This document shows, piece after piece, positions 1-5,594 of a stretch of DNA of 8,599 nucleotides. The notes below the pieces were generated by a model. It was not told where the DNA came from and ran no database searches. It saw only the letters and a program-made list of their open reading frames with translations. The translations under genes were made by a program, and so were the position numbers. Source of the DNA: Clostridiales bacterium (lineage in GTDB: Bacteria > Bacillota > Clostridia > Lachnospirales > Anaerotignaceae); the NCBI GenBank assembly GCA_018364635.1, contig JAGZLR010000073.1, forward strand, positions 1-8,599, written 5' to 3'. Positions within the stretch are counted from its first letter, which is position 1. Each line of letters opens with the position of its first letter.

Positions 1-740
1 TTTACACTTTGTGCAGACCAGTCAGACTTTTCAGCATGGGAGAAACTGGTTTTTAGCCGTATCCCCGCTGTTTTTTTGTAAGCCATTGGTGATTGTATTC
101 CACGCTTATTCAGTTCATTTGCTATGCCTGAATAAGAACGTCCTTTAATCCGCTGTGAAAAAATGTAACGAACAATAGAGGCCGGATATTCGTCAACTAT
201 AAGTTTATGTTTTAAAGCTTCAGATTTTTGATACCCATAAACAGGAAAGGAGCCTATGTATTCTCCATTACGCCTCAATGCGTCATTGGAGCTGCGTATT
301 TTAGCGGAAATATCTGAACTATACAAGTCATTCATCAGGTTTTTTACAGGTATCATAAGGCTATTAGCATATCCATTCCCATCCAAAGTATCGATTCCAT
401 CAACGACGGCAATGAATCGTATTTTTGCAATGGCAAATTCGCGTTCAATATACCTTCCGCACTCAATATAATCCCTTCCAAAGCGAGAAAGATCCTTTAC
501 GATAATACAGTTTATCGTTTTTTCTTCCATTTCTTTTAAAAGTTGCTGAAATCCTGGACGATCGAAATTTGTGCCGGTAAATCCATCATCTACTTTAGCA
601 TCAACAATCTGAATGTCGGGATGATATTTGACAAATTCCTCGATGATTTTTTTCTGATTTGTGATGCTGTTGCTTTCATTTTGTTCCCCTTTTTTTTCTT
701 TTGACAAACGTAAATATTCGATTGCTCTGTATTTAGGCAT
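1..740 (-). CDS. Large serine recombinase (resolvase/invertase type), N-terminal part, cut by the window edge
   Basis: The reading frame is open from an ATG at 740 to the left edge, giving 246 visible codons; the C-terminus lies outside. Residues 1-150 form the resolvase catalytic domain: the YLRLS motif with Arg11 and the likely nucleophile Ser13, DDGFTGTNFDRPGF at 51-64, and DLSRFGRD at 83-90 with the second catalytic arginine. The helix ending DISAKIRS (143-150) and the following PVYGY...KHKLIVDEYPASIVRYIF (166-194) match the start of the 'recombinase' DNA-binding domain of large serine recombinases such as TnpX/TndX. The start is supported by GGGAGGA a few bases upstream. Nothing is missing from the visible catalytic core, so it is probably active. 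The family excises and inserts mobile elements through a Ser-DNA intermediate at short core dinucleotides. Because it is transcribed out of the window at the left, one end of the element may lie not far beyond position 1. The family is sure; which element family it serves is not. Confidence 0.93.
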   Translation of the reverse strand, partial: MPKYRAIEYLRLSKEKKGEQNESNSITNQKKIIEEFVKYHPDIQIVDAKVDDGFTGTNFDRPGFQQLLKEMEEKTINCIIVKDLSRFGRDYIECGRYIEREFAIAKIRFIAVVDGIDTLDGNGYANSLMIPVKNLMNDLYSSDISAKIRSSNDALRRNGEYIGSFPVYGYQKSEALKHKLIVDEYPASIVRYIFSQRIKGRSYSGIANELNKRGIQSPMAYKKTAGIRLKTSFSHAEKSDWSAQSV

Positions 741-803
741 AAAAAAAGTCCTCCCATAAGCGCAAAAAGCCACTTAAGAAAGGATTCCTGGTTTGATGTA
801 ATC

Positions 804-812
804 AGTATAGCA
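804..812 (-). promoter_or_regulatory. Possible extended -10 promoter for the recombinase
   Basis: On the minus strand the sequence TGCTATACT contains a -10-like TATACT preceded by an extended TG. It lies about 65 bases upstream of the recombinase ATG. No good -35 box is seen 16-18 bases further upstream, so this would have to be an extended -10 promoter. Read-through from the 65-residue gene is the alternative. Confidence 0.35.
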
Positions 813-853
813 TATTCTCTCCTTCCTATCTAGGTCTTTTAGCGATTTTTCTT

Positions 854-1051
854 CTAATTTTTTAAATATTTTTCCAAACAATCTTCTAAGGTAAGAGAGG
901 TAGGCGAAAAATCTATTTCAACTTCGATTCCATCAACAAGAAAATGCTTAGGGTTTTTTATCTGTTTTAGAAATTCTTTTTTACGTTCTGTAACAGAAAG
1001 ATTGCAATCAATATTTACTTTTGTAAGCTCGGATAGTTCTACTACTGCCAT
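854..1051 (-). CDS. Small conserved-type protein of 65 residues next to the recombinase
   Basis: A 65-residue acidic protein without signal peptide or membrane segment. It starts at an ATG with a strong AAGGAGG seven bases upstream (1058-1064) and ends 113 bases before the recombinase start, in the same direction. The central RKKEFLKQIKNPKHFLVDGIEVEI, followed by LTLEDCLEKYL near the end, resembles from memory a family of small Firmicutes proteins (with an 'IKNPY' core and a 'T/S-LEDxLExYL' tail) often seen in mobile elements beside recombinases, possibly the group called DUF6870. I could not check this. Its position between phoH and the recombinase suggests a role linked to the element, for example as a recombination directionality factor or small regulator, but no DNA-binding motif is evident. 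That the gene is real is well supported by the ribosome site; the function is unknown. Confidence 0.75.
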   Translation of the reverse strand: MAVVELSELTKVNIDCNLSVTERKKEFLKQIKNPKHFLVDGIEVEIDFSPTSLTLEDCLEKYLKN

Positions 1052-1060
1052 CGGATGCCT

Positions 1061-1079
1061 CCTTGAAATATATTCAAGG
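1061..1079 (-). promoter_or_regulatory. Inverted repeat covering the Shine-Dalgarno of the 65-residue gene
   Basis: On the minus strand CCTTGAA, a five-base AT spacer and TTCAAGG form a perfect 7-bp inverted repeat. The right arm includes the AAGG of the AAGGAGG ribosome site. In RNA this would hide part of the Shine-Dalgarno; in DNA it could be a small operator. It lies only about 16 bases downstream of the phoH terminator, so it sits in the leader or promoter region of this gene. Confidence 0.5.
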
Positions 1080-1094
1080 ATAATATGATAGAAA

Positions 1095-1117
1095 AGGTCC
1101 TGGGAGTTCCAGGACCT
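1095..1117 (-). terminator. Intrinsic terminator after phoH
   Basis: A perfect 9-bp stem (AGGTCCTGG / CCAGGACCT) with a five-base loop, followed on the minus strand by TTTTC (the last stem T plus three more). It lies 23 bases after the phoH stop codon, in the correct orientation. The T-tract is short, so some read-through into the 65-residue gene is possible. Confidence 0.8.
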
Positions 1118-1139
1118 CTAATTTAAAAATTATGTCATG

Positions 1140-2138
1140 CTATTTTTTGTTTCTACCACGGGAAGTTTTTACCGTATTTTTTTGTTCTTCTTTTTCAAAG
1201 GCCTTAACAATATCTCTCACAATTTTACAGCGAACAACATCACGGTTATTTAATGTGATATTTGCAACATTGTCTATTCCTGAGATAATATTTGCGCATT
1301 TCTGTAAACCAGACTCTTTTCCATCTGTTTTAGAAAGGTCAATTTGTGTGACATCACCAGTAAGTATCATTTTAGAACCCTGTCCAATTCGGGTTAAAGC
1401 CATTTTGAGAATTGGGAGAGTTGCATTCTGAGATTCGTCGATAATCACAATGGAATTGGAGAGTGTACGTCCTCTCATATATGCTAAAGGTGCTATCTCA
1501 ATTTCGCCTTTTTCTCTTCGTTTAGCAGCGCCTTCCACACCAAAAATATCATTCAGCGCATCATATAGCGGGCGTAGATAAGGGTCAACCTTCTGCTCAA
1601 GATCACCTGGTAAAAATCCAAGTCGCTCACCTGCTTCAATTGCCGGCCGGCTGAGTATGATTTTTTGAATTCGGTTGTTTTTTAATTCTTCCGCTGCGTA
1701 AGCGACAGCCAGATAAGTTTTGCCTGTACCAGCCGGGCCTATACAGGTAACTACTAGGTTATCTTTCATTGCTTTTACATAATTATTTTGTCCGACAGTT
1801 TTGGGACGGATATGGCTGCCTTGGTAATTCATGGTAATGGAATCTCCCATTACGCGACAGGTTTCTTCAAGTATATTGTCGGAATCTGCTTCTAATAACT
1901 GGTTTACGACTTCTGCATTCACGACTTCGCCTTTGTCCAGGAGATTTTTCATGGACATAATAAGTCGATGGGCAGCTTTTATTTGATTTGGATTGCTGCT
2001 CTGAATGGTAAGTCCTGTATCTCTGGGTTCTACAGCTACACAAAGTTTTCGCTCTATTATTTTTATCAGCTCATCCTGGACTCCGAAGATCTCCTGTATT
2101 TGAGCAACTTTATCAAATTCTATTTCTACAAAATGCAT
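1140..2138 (-). CDS. phoH: PhoH-family P-loop ATPase (PhoL type)
   Basis: A 332-residue protein matching the full PhoH family: an N-terminal nucleic-acid-binding-like region (about 1-105), RPKTVGQNNYVKAM linker (111-124), Walker A GPAGTGKT (134-141), SRPAIEAGERLGFLPGDL (163-180), DPYLRPLYDAL (185-195), PLAYMRGRTL (217-226), Walker B IVIIDE (230-235) with the following SQN, and GDVTQID (261-267). The tail (about 310-332) is basic. I chose the ATG at 2138 because GGAGG lies eight bases upstream, a near-consensus promoter lies just before it, and family proteins begin close to the first domain. A longer frame from 2309 would start inside the previous gene's terminator. PhoH proteins are cytosolic ATPases linked to RNA metabolism and phosphate or stress responses. 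The chromosomal copy in Firmicutes usually sits beside ybeY; here the gene stands alone between a surface-fibre operon and a recombinase, so it is probably an accessory paralogue carried by the element. Confidence 0.93.
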   Translation of the reverse strand: MHFVEIEFDKVAQIQEIFGVQDELIKIIERKLCVAVEPRDTGLTIQSSNPNQIKAAHRLIMSMKNLLDKGEVVNAEVVNQLLEADSDNILEETCRVMGDSITMNYQGSHIRPKTVGQNNYVKAMKDNLVVTCIGPAGTGKTYLAVAYAAEELKNNRIQKIILSRPAIEAGERLGFLPGDLEQKVDPYLRPLYDALNDIFGVEGAAKRREKGEIEIAPLAYMRGRTLSNSIVIIDESQNATLPILKMALTRIGQGSKMILTGDVTQIDLSKTDGKESGLQKCANIISGIDNVANITLNNRDVVRCKIVRDIVKAFEKEEQKNTVKTSRGRNKK

Positions 2139-2166
2139 ATACTTTACCTCCAATTTGCTAGAACTT

Positions 2167-2195
2167 ATTATATATGGTGTATAAGTTATTTTCAA
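2167..2195 (-). promoter_or_regulatory. Sigma-A type promoter of phoH
   Basis: On the minus strand a -35 box TTGAAA (2190-2195), a 17-base spacer and a perfect -10 box TATAAT (2167-2172). The predicted start of transcription near 2160 gives a leader of about 22 bases containing the GGAGG ribosome site of phoH. This is the best promoter in the window and separates phoH from the operon upstream. Confidence 0.85.
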
Positions 2196-2261
2196 GGGTA
2201 AACTGAAGAGGAAAGAGTAAACTTTTACCGATTTGAAGGTGTGTGATTCAAATATAAAAAC

Positions 2262-2295
2262 CCCCCTTTTATAAGACTTATCTAATAAAAGGGGG
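2262..2295 (-). terminator. Intrinsic terminator of the sipW/TasA-like operon
   Basis: A perfect 11-bp stem (CCCCCTTTTAT / ATAAAAGGGGG) around a 12-base loop. On the minus strand it is followed by a short G then TTTTTAT. It begins 14 bases after the stop codon of the third TasA-like gene and ends that transcript before the phoH promoter. Confidence 0.9.
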
Positions 2296-2308
2296 CTACT
2301 TAACGCCA

Positions 2309-3490
2309 TTATTTTGATGTATCTTTTTTATGCTTTTTTAATATAATGAGTCCTACAATAACACCGCCTGCAAGAATCATACATAACGCAAGAATTGGAG
2401 ATTTGTCTCCTGTTCGCACAGCATCTGTTCCTTTCTGCTCGTGCTCCTGCGCTTCTGGAGTAGGGGTGATCTCGTTTTCATTAACTGTGAATATCCATTT
2501 GACATCTGCTTTTCGAAGTGCATAAGCATTTTTTAATTCAGCTGGTACTTTTATTGCAAAATCAAGCCTTCCACCCTGTCCCGCCTGGTATTTACCAAGG
2601 GAAATGTCCTTATTTATGCCTTCTGCTTTTAAATTTCCAGAATATAATTCCTGTCCATTCATGGAAATCTTTAACTGAAGCTTGTCCAGGAAATCAAGTT
2701 GCTCTTCTGTTTGCCCCTCGAGAGCAGTTCTGAAAAATATTTCAGCTTCATTATCTGTTGTATTAGATATTTCGACAGAATCGGTGAACTGATCACCAGG
2801 CATTGCCGTCTGGAAATTTGCAAAGAAATCATCAGGAGCAGCAATTAATTTGTGTGCTTCGCCATTAAATTCCACGGAAAGTTTCACATTTTTATCTTTC
2901 GAAATAATTTTTCCTTCAGATTCGTGTATACAGACTTCTATTTCTTCATTGCCCCACGGTGACATATCATCGAAATTTGGTGTAAAATTCGCTGCTTGAA
3001 TAGCATCTGCTTGAATGTTAATTTTTATTTTTTGTCCAGCATACTCTTCTGTCCATTCCGCTGGGAAATGCACTTCATTAAATAAGGTAATCTTCTCGGA
3101 ATGTTCTAGTATGTCTGTGAGATAATAATAATCTCCTTTTTTTACCCATTCATCAGGCATTCCTGAAATGTCAGAATCTGAAAGTCCCTCCATTTTTCCA
3201 GAATTAGAATTATTGTAAGAGATTTTTGCTCTTACCCAACACGGCTCTGCGCGATTTGTAATACGTGGAATTTTAGATACAGTTTGTCCTGGTACTATCT
3301 GCTTTGGATTTGTATAGGCAACTTCTTTTCCATCCTGCATCTCATACTCTTTTAAAGCAATGTTCACATCTCCGGTTGAAATATGATTTGTAACAGTAAG
3401 AGTATCTGAAAAATAAGCATATGTGCTTCCAAGTCCCACAATCGCAAGAGCTGCAAGAGAAATTAGTACACTTTTTTTAATATTCTTCAT
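2309..3490 (-). CDS. TasA/camelysin-like surface protein with sorting-like C-terminus (third of three)
   Basis: A 393-residue secreted protein. It has a basic start, a hydrophobic segment (about 7-24) and the SipW-type end YAYFSD (24-29), so SipW is the likely processing enzyme. Residues 30-170 carry the motifs shared with the two genes before it: VPGQTVSKIPRITN, then WVRAKI, then YYYLTDIL and DAIQAANF. A second beta-rich half (about 195-335, with a PGDQFTDSVEISN stretch) has no counterpart in the other two. The end is VRTGD (358-362), a hydrophobic segment (366-384) and a lysine-rich tail. This looks like the TGD-type variants of LPXTG sorting signals common in Lachnospiraceae, though it could be just a membrane anchor. 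It starts at ATG 3490, with AAGGAGGAG overlapping the stop of the preceding gene, so translation is probably coupled. By position and anchor it may hold the fibre to the cell surface, as TapA does in Bacillus. The role is inferred. Confidence 0.85.
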   Translation of the reverse strand: MKNIKKSVLISLAALAIVGLGSTYAYFSDTLTVTNHISTGDVNIALKEYEMQDGKEVAYTNPKQIVPGQTVSKIPRITNRAEPCWVRAKISYNNSNSGKMEGLSDSDISGMPDEWVKKGDYYYLTDILEHSEKITLFNEVHFPAEWTEEYAGQKIKINIQADAIQAANFTPNFDDMSPWGNEEIEVCIHESEGKIISKDKNVKLSVEFNGEAHKLIAAPDDFFANFQTAMPGDQFTDSVEISNTTDNEAEIFFRTALEGQTEEQLDFLDKLQLKISMNGQELYSGNLKAEGINKDISLGKYQAGQGGRLDFAIKVPAELKNAYALRKADVKWIFTVNENEITPTPEAQEHEQKGTDAVRTGDKSPILALCMILAGGVIVGLIILKKHKKDTSK

Positions 3491-3505
3491 TTGCCTCTCC
3501 TCCTT

Positions 3506-4066
3506 TTAAGGTATAGGATTTAGATAATGATTCCATGCAGATTTATAATCCGTATAATTACCGGCCTGAATAGATTCCTCATATACATCAATTGAAAAAT
3601 CTTTGATAACATTCGTGTTGCTTACTTTAGAAGAATCAATGCTAAATCCTGTGATAAGAGGAGCAGTACGTTCTCCCTCCTTTAAAAGCTTTTTGTAATA
3701 GTAATATCCATCTTCATAGACCCAGTTTGTTTTGTCAAGCCCTTTCAATGTAACTGCATTTCCTACGTCACTGTTAGAATAATTCAAAGAAACGCGTACA
3801 TAACAATTCACGTTGTATCCTGAAGTATCTACAGGATTGTTTGATACCCATACTTTCTTTTCATACTCTGGATTCTGGTCTATTGGCTTATCCGGAGGGG
3901 TAGGGAAATTTTCAGTGATATTTGTTGTATTGTGTCCAACACCTACCATATTGGTTGCTTTATCATAATCCGAAAAATATGCTACTGTACCAGCAATCCC
4001 GCTCATACAGATTATCCCGGTCAGGGCTAAGAGTACAGAAGATTTCTTTATTTTTTTTAACTTCAT
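3506..4066 (-). CDS. TasA/camelysin-like secreted protein, short form (second of three)
   Basis: A 186-residue protein with a basic start, a hydrophobic segment (9-28) and the SipW-type end VAYFSD (28-33). The mature part shares CYVRVSLNYSN, DGYYYYKKLLKEGE, and ESIQAGNY with the third protein; it has no wall-sorting or membrane segment at the C-terminus and ends NPIP. I chose ATG 4066, which directly precedes the typical lysine-rich signal peptide. Its Shine-Dalgarno (AAAGGAG, 4092-4098) is 25 bases away, but a 15-base hairpin fills most of that gap. A longer frame from a GTG at 4120 lacks a ribosome site and would put an odd 18-residue extension before the signal peptide. It follows the first TasA-like gene after a long intercistronic hairpin and lies 15 bases before the third. 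It is likely a minor fibre subunit or assembly partner; this is inference. Confidence 0.85.
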   Translation of the reverse strand: MKLKKIKKSSVLLALTGIICMSGIAGTVAYFSDYDKATNMVGVGHNTTNITENFPTPPDKPIDQNPEYEKKVWVSNNPVDTSGYNVNCYVRVSLNYSNSDVGNAVTLKGLDKTNWVYEDGYYYYKKLLKEGERTAPLITGFSIDSSKVSNTNVIKDFSIDVYEESIQAGNYTDYKSAWNHYLNPIP

Positions 4067-4075
4067 ATTGTTTTT

Positions 4076-4098
4076 GCGGGTTGCCCCTGCACTCCTTT
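4076..4098 (-). promoter_or_regulatory. Shine-Dalgarno separated from its start codon by a GNRA hairpin
   Basis: On the minus strand AAAGGAG (4092-4098) is followed by GCAGGGGCAACCCGC (4076-4090), which folds as GC/GC, a bulged A and GGG/CCC closed by a GCAA tetraloop. A flanking U-A pair can add to it. The linear distance to ATG 4066 is 25 bases; with the hairpin folded the remaining single-stranded bases (T plus AAAAACAAT) number 10, a normal spacing. Confidence 0.6.
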
Positions 4099-4112
4099 CT
4101 TTTGGAAATATC

Positions 4113-4154
4113 AGGCCCACCTCTTCATACCCAATAATGAATCGAGGTGGACCT
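4113..4154. terminator. Long hairpin between the first and second TasA-like genes; possible attenuator or mRNA stabiliser
   Basis: AGGCCCACCTC pairs with GAGGTGGACCT with one mismatch, and an inner TTCAT/ATGAA pair extends the stem. The T-run (tttttatt) follows on the plus strand, not on the minus strand where the genes are read; on the minus strand only TGATATTT follows. It would therefore be a good terminator for plus-strand transcripts, but only a weak one for the operon. In the operon mRNA it more likely protects the 3' end of the sipW-first TasA-like segment or lowers downstream expression. Confidence 0.55.
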
Positions 4155-4177
4155 TTTTATTAACAATTACATAAAAA

Positions 4178-5014
4178 TTATTTATTTTCAGGCGTCTGCT
4201 GCTGGGTGTTTTTATTTACTTCTGATTCTTCTTTGTTTTCAGAATCACTAGGTTCATTTCCTGCTCCCGGTTCTTCCTTATGTCCTGGAACAGTAAGCTT
4301 ATCTCCTGCGCCTGGTTCTTCTTCATGTGCTGGGTCAGAAGTGTAGGTAGTTTGACCTGTAGCTGCGCCGTCCTGATTAATATTCTGATTTACATATTTT
4401 TTGTATGCATTTTTAGCCTGTTCGATAATGGAGCCTCCGTTATTACCTGTATTAACTGTCTGGATTGCATAAGCTCTCACCGGAATCTGAAGAGTCTGAG
4501 TATCGAGCTGACCTTCAATTACATTTGCAAAAGTAACCGTATCAAAAAGGGGAGTTGTTGTTTCACCCTTTTTTAAGATTTTATTGTAAGAATAGGTGTA
4601 AACCTGGCTTTTACCCACTTTGCGTTTATCGATTCTTGTCCAATCGTTTTTCGCCGCAAACGAGAAAAGCTCAGTTTCTTTGGCTTCGATTCGGGTTCCA
4701 TCTGCATTTGCTGTTGTTACATTTTCTACCGGAATTGATACTTCCAGATAAACAAAAGCATCGTTGATTCCGTTATTTGTAATCTGCGGGTCTTTTGTGA
4801 TAACCTGGCTCGGTTCAATTTTTTTATTTTCATCTGGTCTCCAGTTAGGTTCTGTCAGATCAATGTCTACTTTACCAACAGTAAACTCATTGGTTGTTTC
4901 CGCGTGATCTGTTAAATAAGCCATTGTACCGCCAGCGGCCAGTGCACCTACAATAGCAGTTGCTGCGATAATATTGAGTGTCTTTTTTTTCATTTTAAGT
5001 TTTTTAAAATTCAT
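4178..5014 (-). CDS. TasA/camelysin-like secreted protein, probable main subunit (first of three)
   Basis: A 278-residue protein directly after sipW. It has a lysine-rich start, a hydrophobic segment (about 13-31) and the SipW-type end MAYLTD (31-36), followed by FTVGKVDIDLTEPNW, which is close to the segment after the cleavage site in TasA/CalY proteins. The mature part has the pattern found in the other two: IEPSQVITKDPQITNNG, FVYLEVSIP, YNKILKKGETTTPLF and a YAIQTVN stretch. The last 60 residues are low-complexity, rich in E, P, G, S, N and Q, with two copies of a 15-residue EEPGAG unit, and there is no sorting signal. The start at ATG 5014 has AAAGGGG seven bases upstream, overlapping the sipW stop; a longer frame from 5080 would overlap sipW and disrupt the signal peptide start. 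The likely role is a secreted fibre or matrix subunit; some relatives (camelysin) were described as peptidases, and no metal-binding motif is visible here. Confidence 0.88.
   Translation of the reverse strand: MNFKKLKMKKKTLNIIAATAIVGALAAGGTMAYLTDHAETTNEFTVGKVDIDLTEPNWRPDENKKIEPSQVITKDPQITNNGINDAFVYLEVSIPVENVTTANADGTRIEAKETELFSFAAKNDWTRIDKRKVGKSQVYTYSYNKILKKGETTTPLFDTVTFANVIEGQLDTQTLQIPVRAYAIQTVNTGNNGGSIIEQAKNAYKKYVNQNINQDGAATGQTTYTSDPAHEEEPGAGDKLTVPGHKEEPGAGNEPSDSENKEESEVNKNTQQQTPENK
4256..4333 (-). repeat. Tandem 45-bp repeat (two units) in the C-terminal tail of the first TasA-like gene
   Basis: Two copies of a 33-base segment (4256-4288 and 4301-4333) spaced at a 45-base period match at 27 of 33 positions. 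They encode HEEEPGAGD and HKEEPGAGN. Copy number may vary between strains. Confidence 0.7.
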
Positions 5015-5027
5015 AATCTTTCCCCTT

Positions 5028-5519
5028 TCAGAATTCTTTCTGAGTAAGTATATTTTCCTCTGTTTTTGATTTGTCATCACAGATCATATCCATAAGGACA
5101 TGCAATACAAATAAGGCTGCGATAAAAAAGAACGCATATTTTTTATGCAGATAAGATGCTACATATCCCAGATATGGTATTGTAAGGATTACAGTTCCAA
5201 CAATTTGCTCTTGAGTTACTAGAGCTGCATCCACTCCCTCATTTGCATCACCTTTTGTTACATAGCAGCCATCTTCGGTGTCGATTACCCGGTGTGTAAC
5301 CTGCTTATTATCAATCCGATATGTAATTACATCTCCGATTTCAGGCTCCAAATCTTTTGTGTTTGTAAAAGCCAACCCGCCAGTACGCATGTAGGGCTCC
5401 ATTGAGCCAGACAACACGATATTAGGTTCAATCCCAAATGCTTTCGGCAGTAATAGAAATAACCCAAATGCCACAATGATGCTAAGGGCAATATTTACAA
5501 GTGCCTTTAGGATACGCAT
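5028..5519 (-). CDS. sipW: ER-type signal peptidase I, SipW family
   Basis: A 163-residue membrane serine protease. Residues 6-25 form the N-terminal membrane segment. SGSMEP (37-42) carries the catalytic Ser39, and THRV (75-78) carries His76 in place of the lysine of ordinary bacterial signal peptidases. KGDANEGVD (89-97) supplies the conserved aspartates. A second hydrophobic stretch lies at about 125-149, followed by a short charged tail. The Ser-His-Asp arrangement identifies the ER/SipW type, which in Bacillus processes TasA and TapA. I chose ATG 5519, 11 bases after AGGAGG (5531-5536); a GTG at 5531 lies inside that ribosome site and cannot use it. The three following genes all carry the matching signal-peptide end, so this is a dedicated enzyme with its substrates in one operon. 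Its stop overlaps the ribosome site of the first substrate gene, and its own ribosome site overlaps the stop of a short upstream ORF. Confidence 0.93.
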   Translation of the reverse strand: MRILKALVNIALSIIVAFGLFLLLPKAFGIEPNIVLSGSMEPYMRTGGLAFTNTKDLEPEIGDVITYRIDNKQVTHRVIDTEDGCYVTKGDANEGVDAALVTQEQIVGTVILTIPYLGYVASYLHKKYAFFFIAALFVLHVLMDMICDDKSKTEENILTQKEF

Positions 5520-5534
5520 ATAATTTGACACCTC

Positions 5535-5594
5535 CTAATATAATAATGATTTAGACATTACCGGCGGCGGTCGGATTTTTCCTGGATTTCTCAT
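5535..5594 (-). CDS. Possible 19-residue leader ORF with a Pro-Pro-Pro motif before sipW
   Basis: ATG 5594 follows the strong site GAAGGAAGGAGG (5599-5610) and opens 19 codons: MRNPGKIRPPPVMSKSLLY. Its TAG overlaps the sipW Shine-Dalgarno (TATTAGGAGG), the usual layout for translational coupling. The RPPPV run is a ribosome-pausing sequence that needs EF-P. The GC-rich codons there (5563-5574) can also fold into a small 4-bp stem. A second ATG four bases upstream (5598) would give a different 15-residue peptide, so the actual frame is unsure. It may be a control peptide for sipW or merely a chance ORF. Confidence 0.45.
   Translation of the reverse strand: MRNPGKIRPPPVMSKSLLY

Noticed and set aside
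256..471. Plus-strand ORF inside the recombinase gene
   Set aside because: It lies fully opposite a clear catalytic domain, has no ribosome site or recognisable motif, and is taken as a shadow frame.
801..814. Three-codon ORF (ATG CTA TAC TGA) with a good AAGGAG before the recombinase
   Set aside because: It coincides with the likely -10 box and is too short to support as a leader peptide.
1132..1431. Plus-strand ORF opposite the end of phoH
   Set aside because: It mirrors conserved PhoH sequence; its cysteine- and phenylalanine-rich composition is typical of a reverse-strand artefact.
2139..2309. N-terminal extension of PhoH by 57 codons from 2309
   Set aside because: It begins inside the terminator of the previous operon, has no ribosome site, and crosses the phoH promoter; the family starts near the ATG at 2138.
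4067..4120. GTG start of the second TasA-like gene at 4120
   Set aside because: No ribosome site upstream; it lies in the intercistronic hairpin and adds an atypical stretch before a standard signal peptide.
5015..5080. Extended start of the first TasA-like gene at 5080
   Set aside because: It would overlap the end of sipW by about 50 bases and place 22 charged residues before the signal peptide; ATG 5014 has its own ribosome site.
5520..5531. GTG start of sipW at 5531
   Set aside because: The GTG is part of the AGGAGGTG ribosome site itself, so it has no usable spacing; ATG 5519 fits.
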